Assembly (NCBI RefSeq): GCF_001591705.1
Contig: NZ_BCVK01000023.1
Span: forward strand, 1 to 36,081
Direction of reading: 5' to 3'
Source: Lactococcus cremoris subsp. cremoris NBRC 100676
GTDB taxonomy: Bacteria; Bacillota; Bacilli; Lactobacillales; Streptococcaceae
DNA: 36,081 nucleotides
The notes under the pieces are model-generated. The model ran no database searches, was not told the DNA's origin, and saw only the letters and a list, made by a program, of their open reading frames with translations. Both the position numbers and the translations under genes were made by a program. Position 1 is the stretch's first letter. Each line of letters starts with the position of its first letter. Of this stretch, positions 21,860 through 29,510 are shown in pieces.

Positions 21860-22834
21860 TTATCCACCATACCAAGCCGTTCCTTCATAGTGCCAACCTG
21901 CTCTCACAAGAGAGTCACGTTCAACTGAACTTTGAGTATAAAAATGTGTTCCTACTGTCGCATTGGGATTATAGAGACGATAAATAGGAGTTTCATTCGA
22001 TGTACTTGAATAAAAAGCTATACCCTCGGCACGCCAACCTAGAGAAACCAGATGAGCTACTTCTGCTTTATTTTCAGTATAAAAATGGTCCCCAGCATTC
22101 GGATTATAAACACGATAAACTGCTTGATTATAGACTGTCTTTATTGGAGATTCTTCTGCGACTCCTTCATAGTTCCAGCCTGCCTTCACCAATGAATCAC
22201 GCTCAAAGGAATTTTCAGTATAAAAATGTTCCCCTGAGTTAGGATTATACATGCGATAGAGTGGGACGGTATGTTCCTTGATTGTTACATAGAAAGTTTG
22301 ATTGCTATATTTTGCATACATAAAGTCAGGAGAACCATAGCTAGCAGGTGCAATATTTGTCCAAGCATCCGGATATTTACTAAGTAATTCTTTTTTGAAA
22401 TCACTAGACAGCATATAAGTCAATGCAACTGTAGCTGTTCCAGCTTTTTGAGCAGTATATTGACCAGCTTGTGTTAAAGCTATTGCTCCCGTGAATAGCG
22501 AGGGTAAGGTTGCCCCAATAAGATTATTAGTTGCTGTATTTTGATAAAAATTCACAGAACTTTTTGGCGTCATATTATAAATCGGCAAAACTTTAACTTG
22601 ATTAATAGTCCCACTTTCCCCAACATAAAAACTTTTTGAAACCTTTGAAATATCATAAAAAGGGCTATTTAAATAAAAACCATTGTCCTTATTGTAAACT
22701 TCAGTAAAACTTTCACCTGTATCTAATGACTTTGTTGATGCCTGAGCAGGTAGATTTTCTTTGAAACAAACAAGGCTCAAAATTACTAACGAAATTGTTG
22801 AAATCATTATTTTTTTATTTTTAGCTAAGACCAT
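21860..22834 (-). CDS. Secreted protein with three C-terminal DUF5648 repeats
   Basis: The product (324 residues from the chosen ATG) has a signal peptide (MVLAKNKKIMISTISLVILS, cleaved near AQA-S), a middle region with bacterial Ig-like strands (about 40-185), and three repeats of about 40 residues. Their pattern is Y-R-x-Y-N-P-N-x-G-x-H-F-Y-T-E-N ... L-V-x-x-G-W-x-x-E-G, known as DUF5648 and found in secreted lipases and wall proteins. The third carries a VGT insertion. The ATG at 22834 is used because AAGGAG stands nine bases before it. An ATG at 22852 with AGGA seven bases upstream is also possible. Both ribosome sites come from codons of a broken paralogue upstream. No catalytic motif is seen; a surface-binding role is inferred. 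Confidence 0.8.
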   Translation of the reverse strand: MVLAKNKKIMISTISLVILSLVCFKENLPAQASTKSLDTGESFTEVYNKDNGFYLNSPFYDISKVSKSFYVGESGTINQVKVLPIYNMTPKSSVNFYQNTATNNLIGATLPSLFTGAIALTQAGQYTAQKAGTATVALTYMLSSDFKKELLSKYPDAWTNIAPASYGSPDFMYAKYSNQTFYVTIKEHTVPLYRMYNPNSGEHFYTENSFERDSLVKAGWNYEGVAEESPIKTVYNQAVYRVYNPNAGDHFYTENKAEVAHLVSLGWRAEGIAFYSSTSNETPIYRLYNPNATVGTHFYTQSSVERDSLVRAGWHYEGTAWYGG

Positions 22835-22969
22835 ACCATGCCACTCCTTCATATTTCCATCCTGATTTTACAAGACTATTCTTTTCTGCCAGACTCGTTG
22901 TATAAAAGTGTGAACCAACTTTTGCATTTGGGTTATATAGCCGATATAAAGCCTGACTATTTGAATAGA
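22821..22969 (-). pseudogene. Remnant of a second DUF5648 protein (last repeat only)
   Basis: One frame reads FYSNSQALYRLYNPNAKVGS, HFYTTSLAEKNSLVKSGWKY, EGVAWYGLS and then stops at 22821. It is a complete C-terminal DUF5648 repeat, closest to the third repeat of the intact neighbour, including the VG insertion. An in-frame TGA just upstream and the lack of a start show that the rest of the gene is gone. Its last codons overlap the start of the intact gene in another frame. Confidence 0.8.
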
Positions 22970-23085
22970 AAATTTTTCAAATTAACTTCATCTTTATTTG
23001 TTATATTCACTTAATCAAATTGATGGGATAATAATTTTATTCATCATTTTTTTTTGCGCTAATTTGAGCGCGTGTAAACTTCTAT

Positions 23086-23107
23086 TTACATTATTACACC
23101 TCCTTCT
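23086..23107 (-). promoter_or_regulatory. Strong ribosome site followed by a start-stop (ATG TAA)
   Basis: Minus strand AAGAAGGAGGTGTAATA precedes ATG, and the next codon is TAA. It is either the abandoned start of the deleted DUF5648 gene or a minimal start-stop ORF. Confidence 0.55.
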
Positions 23108-23135
23108 TAACAGAAAATGTTTCCGTTTTCTTATA

Positions 23136-23164
23136 GTTATACTCTTACGTAACCTTCATGTCAA
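23136..23164 (-). promoter_or_regulatory. Promoter of the DUF5648 locus
   Basis: Minus strand TTGACA (23159-23164), a 17-base spacer and TATAAC (23136-23141). The spacer contains GGTTACGTAAGAG with a TTACGTAA palindrome, a possible operator. Transcripts would reach the intact gene after a leader of roughly 300 bases. Confidence 0.75.
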
Positions 23165-23226
23165 TAAAAAGTTTTGTTTTTTCAATTATTGTAATATTAA
23201 GCGAGGTACGGTATTTTATAGCGAAC

Positions 23227-23254
23227 AAAAAGACCCAATATTTCTATCGAGTCG
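23227..23254 (-). terminator. Terminator after the XRE regulator gene
   Basis: Minus strand GACTCGATA, loop GAAA and TATTGGGTC followed by TTTTT. The sequence is a diverged copy of the hairpin at 21790-21824, with changes kept as G-T pairs. Confidence 0.65.
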
Positions 23255-23264
23255 TTAATTATTA

Positions 23265-23588
23265 TCAAAACAAATGTAAAACAAATTTCAAAATAAAAAG
23301 TAAGGGAACAATAAAACCCCAACCAACCTTATAAATTAACTTTAAGGTCCGTTTGTCATCAATTTCATGTTTTACTTTTTCTTCCATTTTTTTGTCACCT
23401 TTGAGCAACGTGTCCAAAGAACAATCGAAAATTTCACTGAGTAAGATAAGTTGGTCTGTGGTGGGAAGTGATTTTCCTGTCTCCCATTTTGAGATAGATT
23501 GACGAGAGATGTGTAGTTCCTTTGCTAACTCTTCCTGACTGAGATTTTTGAGTTTACGATTTTCTTTGATTATTTCGGATATTTCCAT
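23265..23588 (-). CDS. XRE-family regulator with C-terminal membrane segment
   Basis: The 107-residue protein starts with a classic XRE helix-turn-helix (residues 5-60: IIKENRKLKNLSQEELAKEL, then HISRQSISKWETGKSLPT). A charged spacer follows, and one hydrophobic segment (about 88-106, VGWGFIVPLLFILKFVLHLF). Such HTH-plus-membrane proteins are common in lactic acid bacteria; signal and targets are unknown. The ribosome site AAAGGAAGG precedes the ATG. It lies after ychF and its terminator. It is similar in design to the regulator at 25099-25656 on the other side of ychF. Confidence 0.85.
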   Translation of the reverse strand: MEISEIIKENRKLKNLSQEELAKELHISRQSISKWETGKSLPTTDQLILLSEIFDCSLDTLLKGDKKMEEKVKHEIDDKRTLKLIYKVGWGFIVPLLFILKFVLHLF

Positions 23589-23654
23589 GTTGCCTTCCTT
23601 TCATGCTTTAAGACTATCGCATTTTTTTGTTTGACTCAAGCATTTTTAGGTTGC

Positions 23655-23681
23655 AAAAATGCACCAATTCGGTGCATTTCA
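23655..23681 (-). terminator. ychF terminator
   Basis: AAATGCACC, loop AATTC and GGTGCATTT form a 9-bp stem. On the minus strand it is followed by TTTTTGC, 20 bases past the ychF stop. Confidence 0.7.
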
Positions 23682-23699
23682 TCATTTCATTTACAAGGT

Positions 23700-24815
23700 T
23701 TACACGTTGAAACGGAATTCCATAATGTCGCCATCTTGACCAACATATTCTTTTCCTTCTTCACGCAAACGACCTGCTTCACGTACCGCTTTCTCTGAGC
23801 CGTATTTAAGCAAATCATCATAAGACATGGTCACTGCACGGATAAAGCCTTTTTCAAAGTCTGTATGGATAATTCCTGCCATTTGTGGAGCTTTCATTCC
23901 ACGTTTGAAGGTCCATGCACGCACTTCTTTTTCTCCAGCTGTAAAGTAAGTCGCCAGACCAAGAAGGTGATAAGCTGCACGAGTCAACATATCAACACCA
24001 GATTCTTTTAAACCAATTGCTTCCAAAAATTCTGCTTTTTCATCATCTTCCAACTCTGAGATTTCTTCCTCAACACGAGCAGAGATTACAGCAACTTCAG
24101 CATTTTCAGTCGCCGCAAAATCACGAATTTGTTTCACATACTCAATGTTATCAGGTTCGCCAACTTCATCTTCTGAAACATTGGCCACATAAAGAACTGG
24201 TTTACTTGTCAACAAGAATAAACTTTTAAGAGCCTTTGTTTCATCTTCATCAAAGTCAATTGTTCGCGCTGATTTTCCGTCTTCAAGAACAGGTTTGAGT
24301 TTTTTCAAAACATTAAATTCTGCGACCGCATCTTTATCTTTTGCTGTGCGAGCAATTTTTTCTACACGCGCATAACGTTTATTGACTGATTCTAAATCGG
24401 CCAAAATTAATTCTAGGTTAATCGTTTCAATATCAGCCATTGGGTCAATAAAGGCATCTTCACGATTATTTTCACGCATAACATTTTCATCATCAAAAGC
24501 TCGAACAACGTGAATAATTGCATCTACTTCACGAATATTAGCCAGGAATTTATTTCCCAAACCTTCTCCTCGAGAAGCTCCTTTTACAATCCCTGCAATA
24601 TCAGTAAATTCAAAAGTTGTTGGAACAGTTTTTTTAGGTTTAATCAACTCTGTTAACTTATTCAAACGCTCATCTGGTACCTCTACCATCCCGACATTTG
24701 GGTCAATTGTTGCGAAAGGATAGTTTGCAGCTTCTGCGCCTGCTTTTGTAATTGCATTAAAAAGTGTTGATTTCCCAACGTTTGGTAAACCAACGATACC
24801 TGCTGTTAAAGCCAT
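23700..24815 (-). CDS. ychF: Redox- and ribosome-associated ATPase YchF (OLA1 family)
   Basis: The 371-residue Obg-related P-loop protein binds the ribosome and prefers ATP over GTP. Seen: G1 loop G-L-P-N-V-G-K-S (9-16), G3 FTDIAGIVKGAS, the region VLYVANVSEDE in place of a canonical NKxD (as in YchF), and a C-terminal TGS domain with AWTFKRGMKAPQMAGIIHTDFEKGFIRA. Length is normal. The ribosome site TTTGGAGAA and a good promoter (TTGTCT-17-TATAAT) precede it, and a terminator follows, so it appears monocistronic. Confidence 0.96.
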   Translation of the reverse strand: MALTAGIVGLPNVGKSTLFNAITKAGAEAANYPFATIDPNVGMVEVPDERLNKLTELIKPKKTVPTTFEFTDIAGIVKGASRGEGLGNKFLANIREVDAIIHVVRAFDDENVMRENNREDAFIDPMADIETINLELILADLESVNKRYARVEKIARTAKDKDAVAEFNVLKKLKPVLEDGKSARTIDFDEDETKALKSLFLLTSKPVLYVANVSEDEVGEPDNIEYVKQIRDFAATENAEVAVISARVEEEISELEDDEKAEFLEAIGLKESGVDMLTRAAYHLLGLATYFTAGEKEVRAWTFKRGMKAPQMAGIIHTDFEKGFIRAVTMSYDDLLKYGSEKAVREAGRLREEGKEYVGQDGDIMEFRFNV

Positions 24816-24852
24816 GTTTTATATTCTCCAAAATTAAGATTAATTAGTACTA

Positions 24853-24881
24853 ATTATACTGTAAATCGCTCAAAAAGACAA
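24853..24881 (-). promoter_or_regulatory. ychF promoter
   Basis: Minus strand TTGTCT (24876-24881), a 17-base spacer and TATAAT (24853-24858), about 40 bases before the ATG. Confidence 0.75.
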
Positions 24882-24913
24882 TAATGGCTCAGAAAATACC
24901 AGATAATCACTAC

Positions 24914-24942
24914 GTTTACAAGTTTACATAGTAGTTGTAAAC
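24914..24942. promoter_or_regulatory. Inverted repeat between the divergent ychF and XRE genes
   Basis: GTTTACAA (24914-24921) and TTGTAAAC (24935-24942) form perfect 8-bp arms 13 bases apart. They lie 33 bases upstream of the ychF -35 box. It is a candidate operator for the XRE regulator encoded to the right. Confidence 0.4.
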
Positions 24943-25098
24943 AAGAAATGTTATTGTAGAATCCCTTTAGTTTAAAGGATTGCCACAAAATGTTACCCTA
25001 AAATTCCACTTCTGTTCTTGCTTTTAGCTTCGCTTTAGTTGATAATTAAATCAGAAACAAATCACTAAATTAAAATAGTCGTGTTTAAAGGAGATAAA

Positions 25099-25656
25099 AT
25101 GCTCGGAGAAAATCTACAGAAAGCTCGTCTTTCTAAAAACCTCACTCAAGAGGAAGTCGCAAAAGAACTATACTTTAGTCGTCAAGCGATTTCCCGTTGG
25201 GAATCTAACAAAACTGAACCAAATCTTGAAACGTTAATTGCCTTAGCAGAATTATATGATTCAGATTTATTGGCTTTTGCAAAAGGAATCGAACCTCAAA
25301 AACGAAAAAAACATATCAATCTTTTTGCTGGCTTTGGTTTGCTATTTTTCAACTTTGTCCTTGGGGTTTGGTTGATTATTGCTACTGCTCTAATCCTTTT
25401 AGCTTTTTATGCGATTGTCCTAGCCTTATTCCTTGCCCCATTTATCATGATATTTGCTGTCCTTACTCATAACCCTCATATTACCTTTGGAAACGTAACA
25501 GGGGCAACAGGTTTTAATTGGCCTTACTGGGTAATTGCGATTATCGCTTGTTCACTGATGGTTCTTGTTAGTCCATTTATTTGGCGATTCACAAAATTAC
25601 TATATTTTTGGCTCCTTAAATATCTCAAGTTTAATCTCAAATCAGTTTATAATTAA
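25099..25656 (+). CDS. XRE-family regulator with several membrane segments
   Basis: The 185-residue protein has an N-terminal XRE domain (MLGENLQKARLSKNLTQEEV, then LYFSRQAISRWESNKTEP), a basic hinge (PQKRKKH) and about four membrane segments (about 73-90, 90-120, 145-165, 165-180). The ATG at 25099 is chosen because AAAGGAG stands six bases before it; a GTG at 25081 would put that site inside the gene. It is transcribed rightward, divergent from ychF and convergent with the DUF951 gene. Membrane sensing coupled to DNA binding is inferred. Close in type to the smaller regulator at 23265. Confidence 0.85.
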   Translation: MLGENLQKARLSKNLTQEEVAKELYFSRQAISRWESNKTEPNLETLIALAELYDSDLLAFAKGIEPQKRKKHINLFAGFGLLFFNFVLGVWLIIATALILLAFYAIVLALFLAPFIMIFAVLTHNPHITFGNVTGATGFNWPYWVIAIIACSLMVLVSPFIWRFTKLLYFWLLKYLKFNLKSVYN

Positions 25657-25682
25657 AAAGTGCTCACTTGAGCACTTTTTTT
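25655..25682. terminator. Bidirectional terminator
   Basis: AAAAAGTGCTC, loop ACTT and GAGCACTTTTT form an 11-bp stem flanked by A- and T-runs. It is shared by the convergent XRE and DUF951 genes. Confidence 0.88.
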
Positions 25683-25864
25683 ATTTTTTTATTGAAGTTA
25701 AAACGACTCATCATCACTTCATGGTTGCAGTTTGTACATTTAATTTTGATATCAGCCCCAAGCCTTGTAATTTCCCAAGCATTGGCTTTTTTTCCAGTTG
25801 CTTTGACTGTACAGGCATGAGGTTTTTTCATTTCGACAATTGAGCCTATTTTGTAATCTAGCAT
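25664..25864 (-). CDS. DUF951 protein
   Basis: The 66-residue protein has the DUF951 pattern: IVEMKKPHACTVKATGKKANAWEI, RLGADIKIKC-TNCNHEVMMSR. The conserved Pro-His-x-Cys and Cys-x-x-Cys motifs may bind a metal. The ribosome site AGGGAGG precedes the ATG. It lies 34 bases past rexA, probably in the same transcript. In many Firmicutes DUF951 lies next to ychF near the origin, as here. Function unknown; an RNA-related role is sometimes suspected. Confidence 0.85.
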   Translation of the reverse strand: MLDYKIGSIVEMKKPHACTVKATGKKANAWEITRLGADIKIKCTNCNHEVMMSRFNFNKKIKKVLK

Positions 25865-25898
25865 TGTTTTTCCTCCCTAACAGCTACTTTTTATCTTT

Positions 25899-28800
25899 CT
25901 AGTCATCTAGTTTTTCAACAAAAACTTTTCTGGGTCCTCCTAATAAAATCAGGTACTTGTCAATTTGGTTGACATGATATGCTTTTTGAAGGGCCTCACT
26001 GTAAAGATTCATTTGGTCTTTATAACGCTCTTTTATTTCGGAAATTGCTGACACATTTGTAAATCTGTCCGTTTTATAATCAAATAAGATAATCTTGTCA
26101 GCAAGTTTCACAAAACCATCACAAATTCCTCGAACAATATATTGTTCTTTTGCAAATTCATCTGTTCTCAACATTGAAAAAGGAGCTTCTTTGACTGTTT
26201 TATCCACATTCTCTGATAAAAATTTTCCAAATTCAGTATCAAATAAAGTTAGAATTTTAGTGATATCAATTTGATTTTTTATTTTTTCATCAAATCCCAT
26301 CTCATCAAGAGTTGCTTGAAAACTAAATAAATCGGCTTGAGAAAAATCAGCATATTGCATAAAGCTGTGTGTTGCTGAACCAATTTCTGCAGCAGTAATT
26401 TTCTTAGATCCAAAATCAGAAAAATCCAAGTTTTTTACTCGAACAAACTCACTGACTGGTTGAACTTCACCTACCTGTAACTGCTTCTCGTAGCTGCGTT
26501 TTTTTACCTGACTGGGCGTTTGAATGCTTGAAAGTTCTGTAGCAGCTTGATGAGGATACTGATAATTCATGATTTTCTGTGCTTCTTTAATTTCATCAGA
26601 AAATGACATGATATTATCAAATTTTTCTGATTCTTCGACCAATTTTTTGAAATCAGGTTGACTTGTAAATTCAAGTTTCTCTGTTTCTAATTCGTCTTTT
26701 GTGTAAACATTGAGTTTCATTGGAAGTTTTGTAGCATTTTGAAGAGCCAATATCCAGTGTTGAAAACCACGACTTGAGTTGCGGAACTTATCAGATAGAA
26801 TTTTTCCATCCAAAGTAGCAGTATCATAAAGTTCAAGTCCTGCTTTTTTATCTGTATCCTTAATTTTTCCGACAAGATAGAGTTTTTTCTTTGCACGAGT
26901 AAAAGCTACATAAAGCACCCGCATTTCCTCTGAAAGTGCGGCTCTTTGTTTTAAGTCTTTATTTACCATGTAGGGAAATGTTTCCATTTTTACCAGAGCA
27001 TAAGGAAAATCTGTAATGACATCAGGTTCTGCTTTCAAATCTGCAATATATTTCATACCCAAACCATGCTCGCGGCTTAAAATGACATCTTCTTTCAGGT
27101 CACGATCATTGAAACGAGACTGTAAGTTCATCAAGAAAACATAATCAAATTCAAGTCCCTTAGATTTATGAAAAGTCATGACACGAACAGCATTTTGAGG
27201 AAGTTTAATATTGACAGAAGCTAGGTCATTATTTTGTTCCATAAATTTATTGATAAGTCTTACAAATTTAAATAAGCCTTTGTAACCGGAACTTTCATAA
27301 GATTCTGCTCGAACAGAGAGAGCTTGTAAATTTGCCTGCCGCATTTCCCCATTTTTCAAAGCTCCTACATAATCAAAATAATAGGTTTCTGTATAAATTT
27401 TCCAAAGTAAGCGATGAATTGGAATTTGGTTGACAAGTTTACGCCACTCTGTAAACTTTTGATTGAATGCTTTCAATTTTTGTTCTAATGACAGATTTAT
27501 AAGTTCAGGATTTTTTCCTTCTTTTTTTAATGACAAGAGAATTTTATCCCAAAAACGAAGGTCACGGCTTCCTTGAACACTGATGCGAGTCAATTCATCT
27601 TCATTAAAACCAAACAAAGGAGACCTCAGCATCGCAACCAAAGATAGATCATAGAGTGGATTATCAATTGCTCTCAAAACATCGAGCATGATTAAAACTT
27701 CCATTGATTTCAAAAAATCAACTCGTCCTTCGTCAAGAATAACTGGGATATCATAACTGAGTAGAATATCCTCAATCTTATTATTATTAGATTTAGAACG
27801 GACTAAAATTGCGATATCTTTTGGTTCAACTCCAGATTCAATCAGTTTCTTTATTTCTTGTGCTGCCCCTTTGATTTCTCCATCCGAAATTTTTACTTCC
27901 GAGTCTTCTATTTCTTCCTCGCTTGTATTCTCTTTATACAAAAGAAGCTCTGGATAAAAATCTTTCTCCGCTTCCACTGGATAATCAGAAATATTCCCCT
28001 GAACTAAGGCCTCTTCTTTTCCATAAGTCATTTCACCTAATTTTTCATCCATTAGGTGTTTAAAGATGTCATTTGTGAAATTTAAAACCTCACCCCGTGA
28101 GCGAAAATTTTCTTTCAAGCGAATCAGTTGATTAGGATTTTCTGCTTGATCATAACTTTTATATTTTTCTAAAAATAGACCTGGGTCAGCTAGGCGGAAA
28201 CCATAAATCGACTGTTTAATATCCCCTACCATAAAAAGATTATGGCCATTAGAAAGAAGTTCGAGCATTCGTTCTTGTGTATGGCTAGTATCCTGATACT
28301 CATCAATCATGATTTCATCATAATGCTCGCGTAAATTTTCACGAATATCTGGATTTTCTTCTAAAATTTCAATGGCAAAATGAGCAATATCAGAATACTC
28401 AAAGGCATTTTCATTTTTCTTACGCTCTAGATAAGTTTTATAAAACTCAATAATGAATTTTTGTAAATCACTGGCAATTTCAAAAGCTTGTTTTTGATAT
28501 TTTTCTATTAATTGGCCATGTTTGATTTTATCAACAAACTTCCGAAGTTCTCCGGGTTTTGATTTTGAACCTACTAAATCTTGTTTTTGAGCTGAAAAAT
28601 CTTTTTTTAAGGCAGAAAGTGTTTCATCTTTTGAAGAACCGACGCGAATATCAGTATCTATTGATAAAAATAAGGCTGTGAAAGTTACAAAATCTTTTTT
28701 ACTTATTGCTTCTAAAAGTTCATTTTTATTATCTAAAATTAGATTTGCCTTATCACGACCAGCTCCTTTTTTAGCAATCACACCATTGGTCAGTGAATTT

Positions 28801-29510
28801 TCTAGCAGCTCAAAAAATGTCAGTAAATTTTCTTTTACATTCACTGTAAAATCTTCCGATAAGTCTGTCAGTGATTTATAAGTCTCAAAACCTTTTAAAA
28901 ATTGATTTTCTAACCAACTTATTGGATTTTCAGTTGCTGACGCAAAACGATAAATGGTGTAAACTACCTTCTGAAACCCAAGAATATTCCTGTCCTTAGA
29001 GAAATTTTTTATCAATTTTTCAAATTTATCTTTTGAAATATTTAAGCTTTCATCAGCTGATAAATAAGACTCAACCAATTGTTCAAAAACTTCTTGTCTA
29101 ATCAAGTCGCTTTCTGTTTGGTCAGCCAATATTCGAAAATTTGGATCAATATTTACACGGTTAAAATTAGCTTTTGTCAATTTTTGAGTAAAACTATCCA
29201 TTGTTCCAATATCTGCGTTTGAAAGATTATGTAAAGCAAGTGTCAATCTGTGAGCTTCCTCATCATCAGAACTTTCTTGACGCGCTTTTTTCAAATCTCT
29301 TTCAAGTCGCATTCGCAACTCACTAGCCGCTTTTTTAGTGAAAGTTGAAATAAAAAGTCGATCAATTTCAATACCTTGTTTGACTTTTTCAACAATTCTT
29401 TGAGCCATAACAAAAGTTTTTCCGGACCCAGCACTAGCTGAGACTAATATATTTTTACCTGAACTATGAATGGCTTCATTTTGTTCCGGAGTTAATTTTA
29501 CTTCACTCAT
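25899..29510 (-). CDS. rexA: ATP-dependent exonuclease/helicase subunit A (RexA/AddA)
   Basis: RexA with RexB forms the lactococcal RecBCD counterpart that processes double-strand ends until it meets chi (GCGCGTG in L. lactis). The 1203-residue protein is a UvrD-like helicase: Walker A S-A-S-A-G-S-G-K-T (24-32), Walker B YDEIMIDEYQDTSHTQ, motif III MVGDIKQSIYGFR, motif VI EEMRVLYVAFTRAKKKL, and a C-terminal RecB-type nuclease with GICDGFVKLADKIILF-DYKTD (about 1128-1148). Its ATG overlaps the rexB stop by 8 bases, and its ribosome site (AAAGGAGAAGG) lies in the rexB end, so translation is coupled. Several CTGTCAG heptamers occur in it. Confidence 0.97.
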   Translation of the reverse strand: MSEVKLTPEQNEAIHSSGKNILVSASAGSGKTFVMAQRIVEKVKQGIEIDRLFISTFTKKAASELRMRLERDLKKARQESSDDEEAHRLTLALHNLSNADIGTMDSFTQKLTKANFNRVNIDPNFRILADQTESDLIRQEVFEQLVESYLSADESLNISKDKFEKLIKNFSKDRNILGFQKVVYTIYRFASATENPISWLENQFLKGFETYKSLTDLSEDFTVNVKENLLTFFELLENSLTNGVIAKKGAGRDKANLILDNKNELLEAISKKDFVTFTALFLSIDTDIRVGSSKDETLSALKKDFSAQKQDLVGSKSKPGELRKFVDKIKHGQLIEKYQKQAFEIASDLQKFIIEFYKTYLERKKNENAFEYSDIAHFAIEILEENPDIRENLREHYDEIMIDEYQDTSHTQERMLELLSNGHNLFMVGDIKQSIYGFRLADPGLFLEKYKSYDQAENPNQLIRLKENFRSRGEVLNFTNDIFKHLMDEKLGEMTYGKEEALVQGNISDYPVEAEKDFYPELLLYKENTSEEEIEDSEVKISDGEIKGAAQEIKKLIESGVEPKDIAILVRSKSNNNKIEDILLSYDIPVILDEGRVDFLKSMEVLIMLDVLRAIDNPLYDLSLVAMLRSPLFGFNEDELTRISVQGSRDLRFWDKILLSLKKEGKNPELINLSLEQKLKAFNQKFTEWRKLVNQIPIHRLLWKIYTETYYFDYVGALKNGEMRQANLQALSVRAESYESSGYKGLFKFVRLINKFMEQNNDLASVNIKLPQNAVRVMTFHKSKGLEFDYVFLMNLQSRFNDRDLKEDVILSREHGLGMKYIADLKAEPDVITDFPYALVKMETFPYMVNKDLKQRAALSEEMRVLYVAFTRAKKKLYLVGKIKDTDKKAGLELYDTATLDGKILSDKFRNSSRGFQHWILALQNATKLPMKLNVYTKDELETEKLEFTSQPDFKKLVEESEKFDNIMSFSDEIKEAQKIMNYQYPHQAATELSSIQTPSQVKKRSYEKQLQVGEVQPVSEFVRVKNLDFSDFGSKKITAAEIGSATHSFMQYADFSQADLFSFQATLDEMGFDEKIKNQIDITKILTLFDTEFGKFLSENVDKTVKEAPFSMLRTDEFAKEQYIVRGICDGFVKLADKIILFDYKTDRFTNVSAISEIKERYKDQMNLYSEALQKAYHVNQIDKYLILLGGPRKVFVEKLDD

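Larger units (their letters stand above)
22970..23264. other. Leader region of the DUF5648 locus
   Basis: It contains, reading leftward, a terminator copy (23227-23254), a strong promoter (23136-23164), a perfect ribosome site with ATG immediately followed by TAA (23086-23091), a GCGCT/AGCGC hairpin with the GCGCGTG heptamer (plus strand 23068-23074), and then the gene remnant. No intact gene lies here. Confidence 0.6.
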
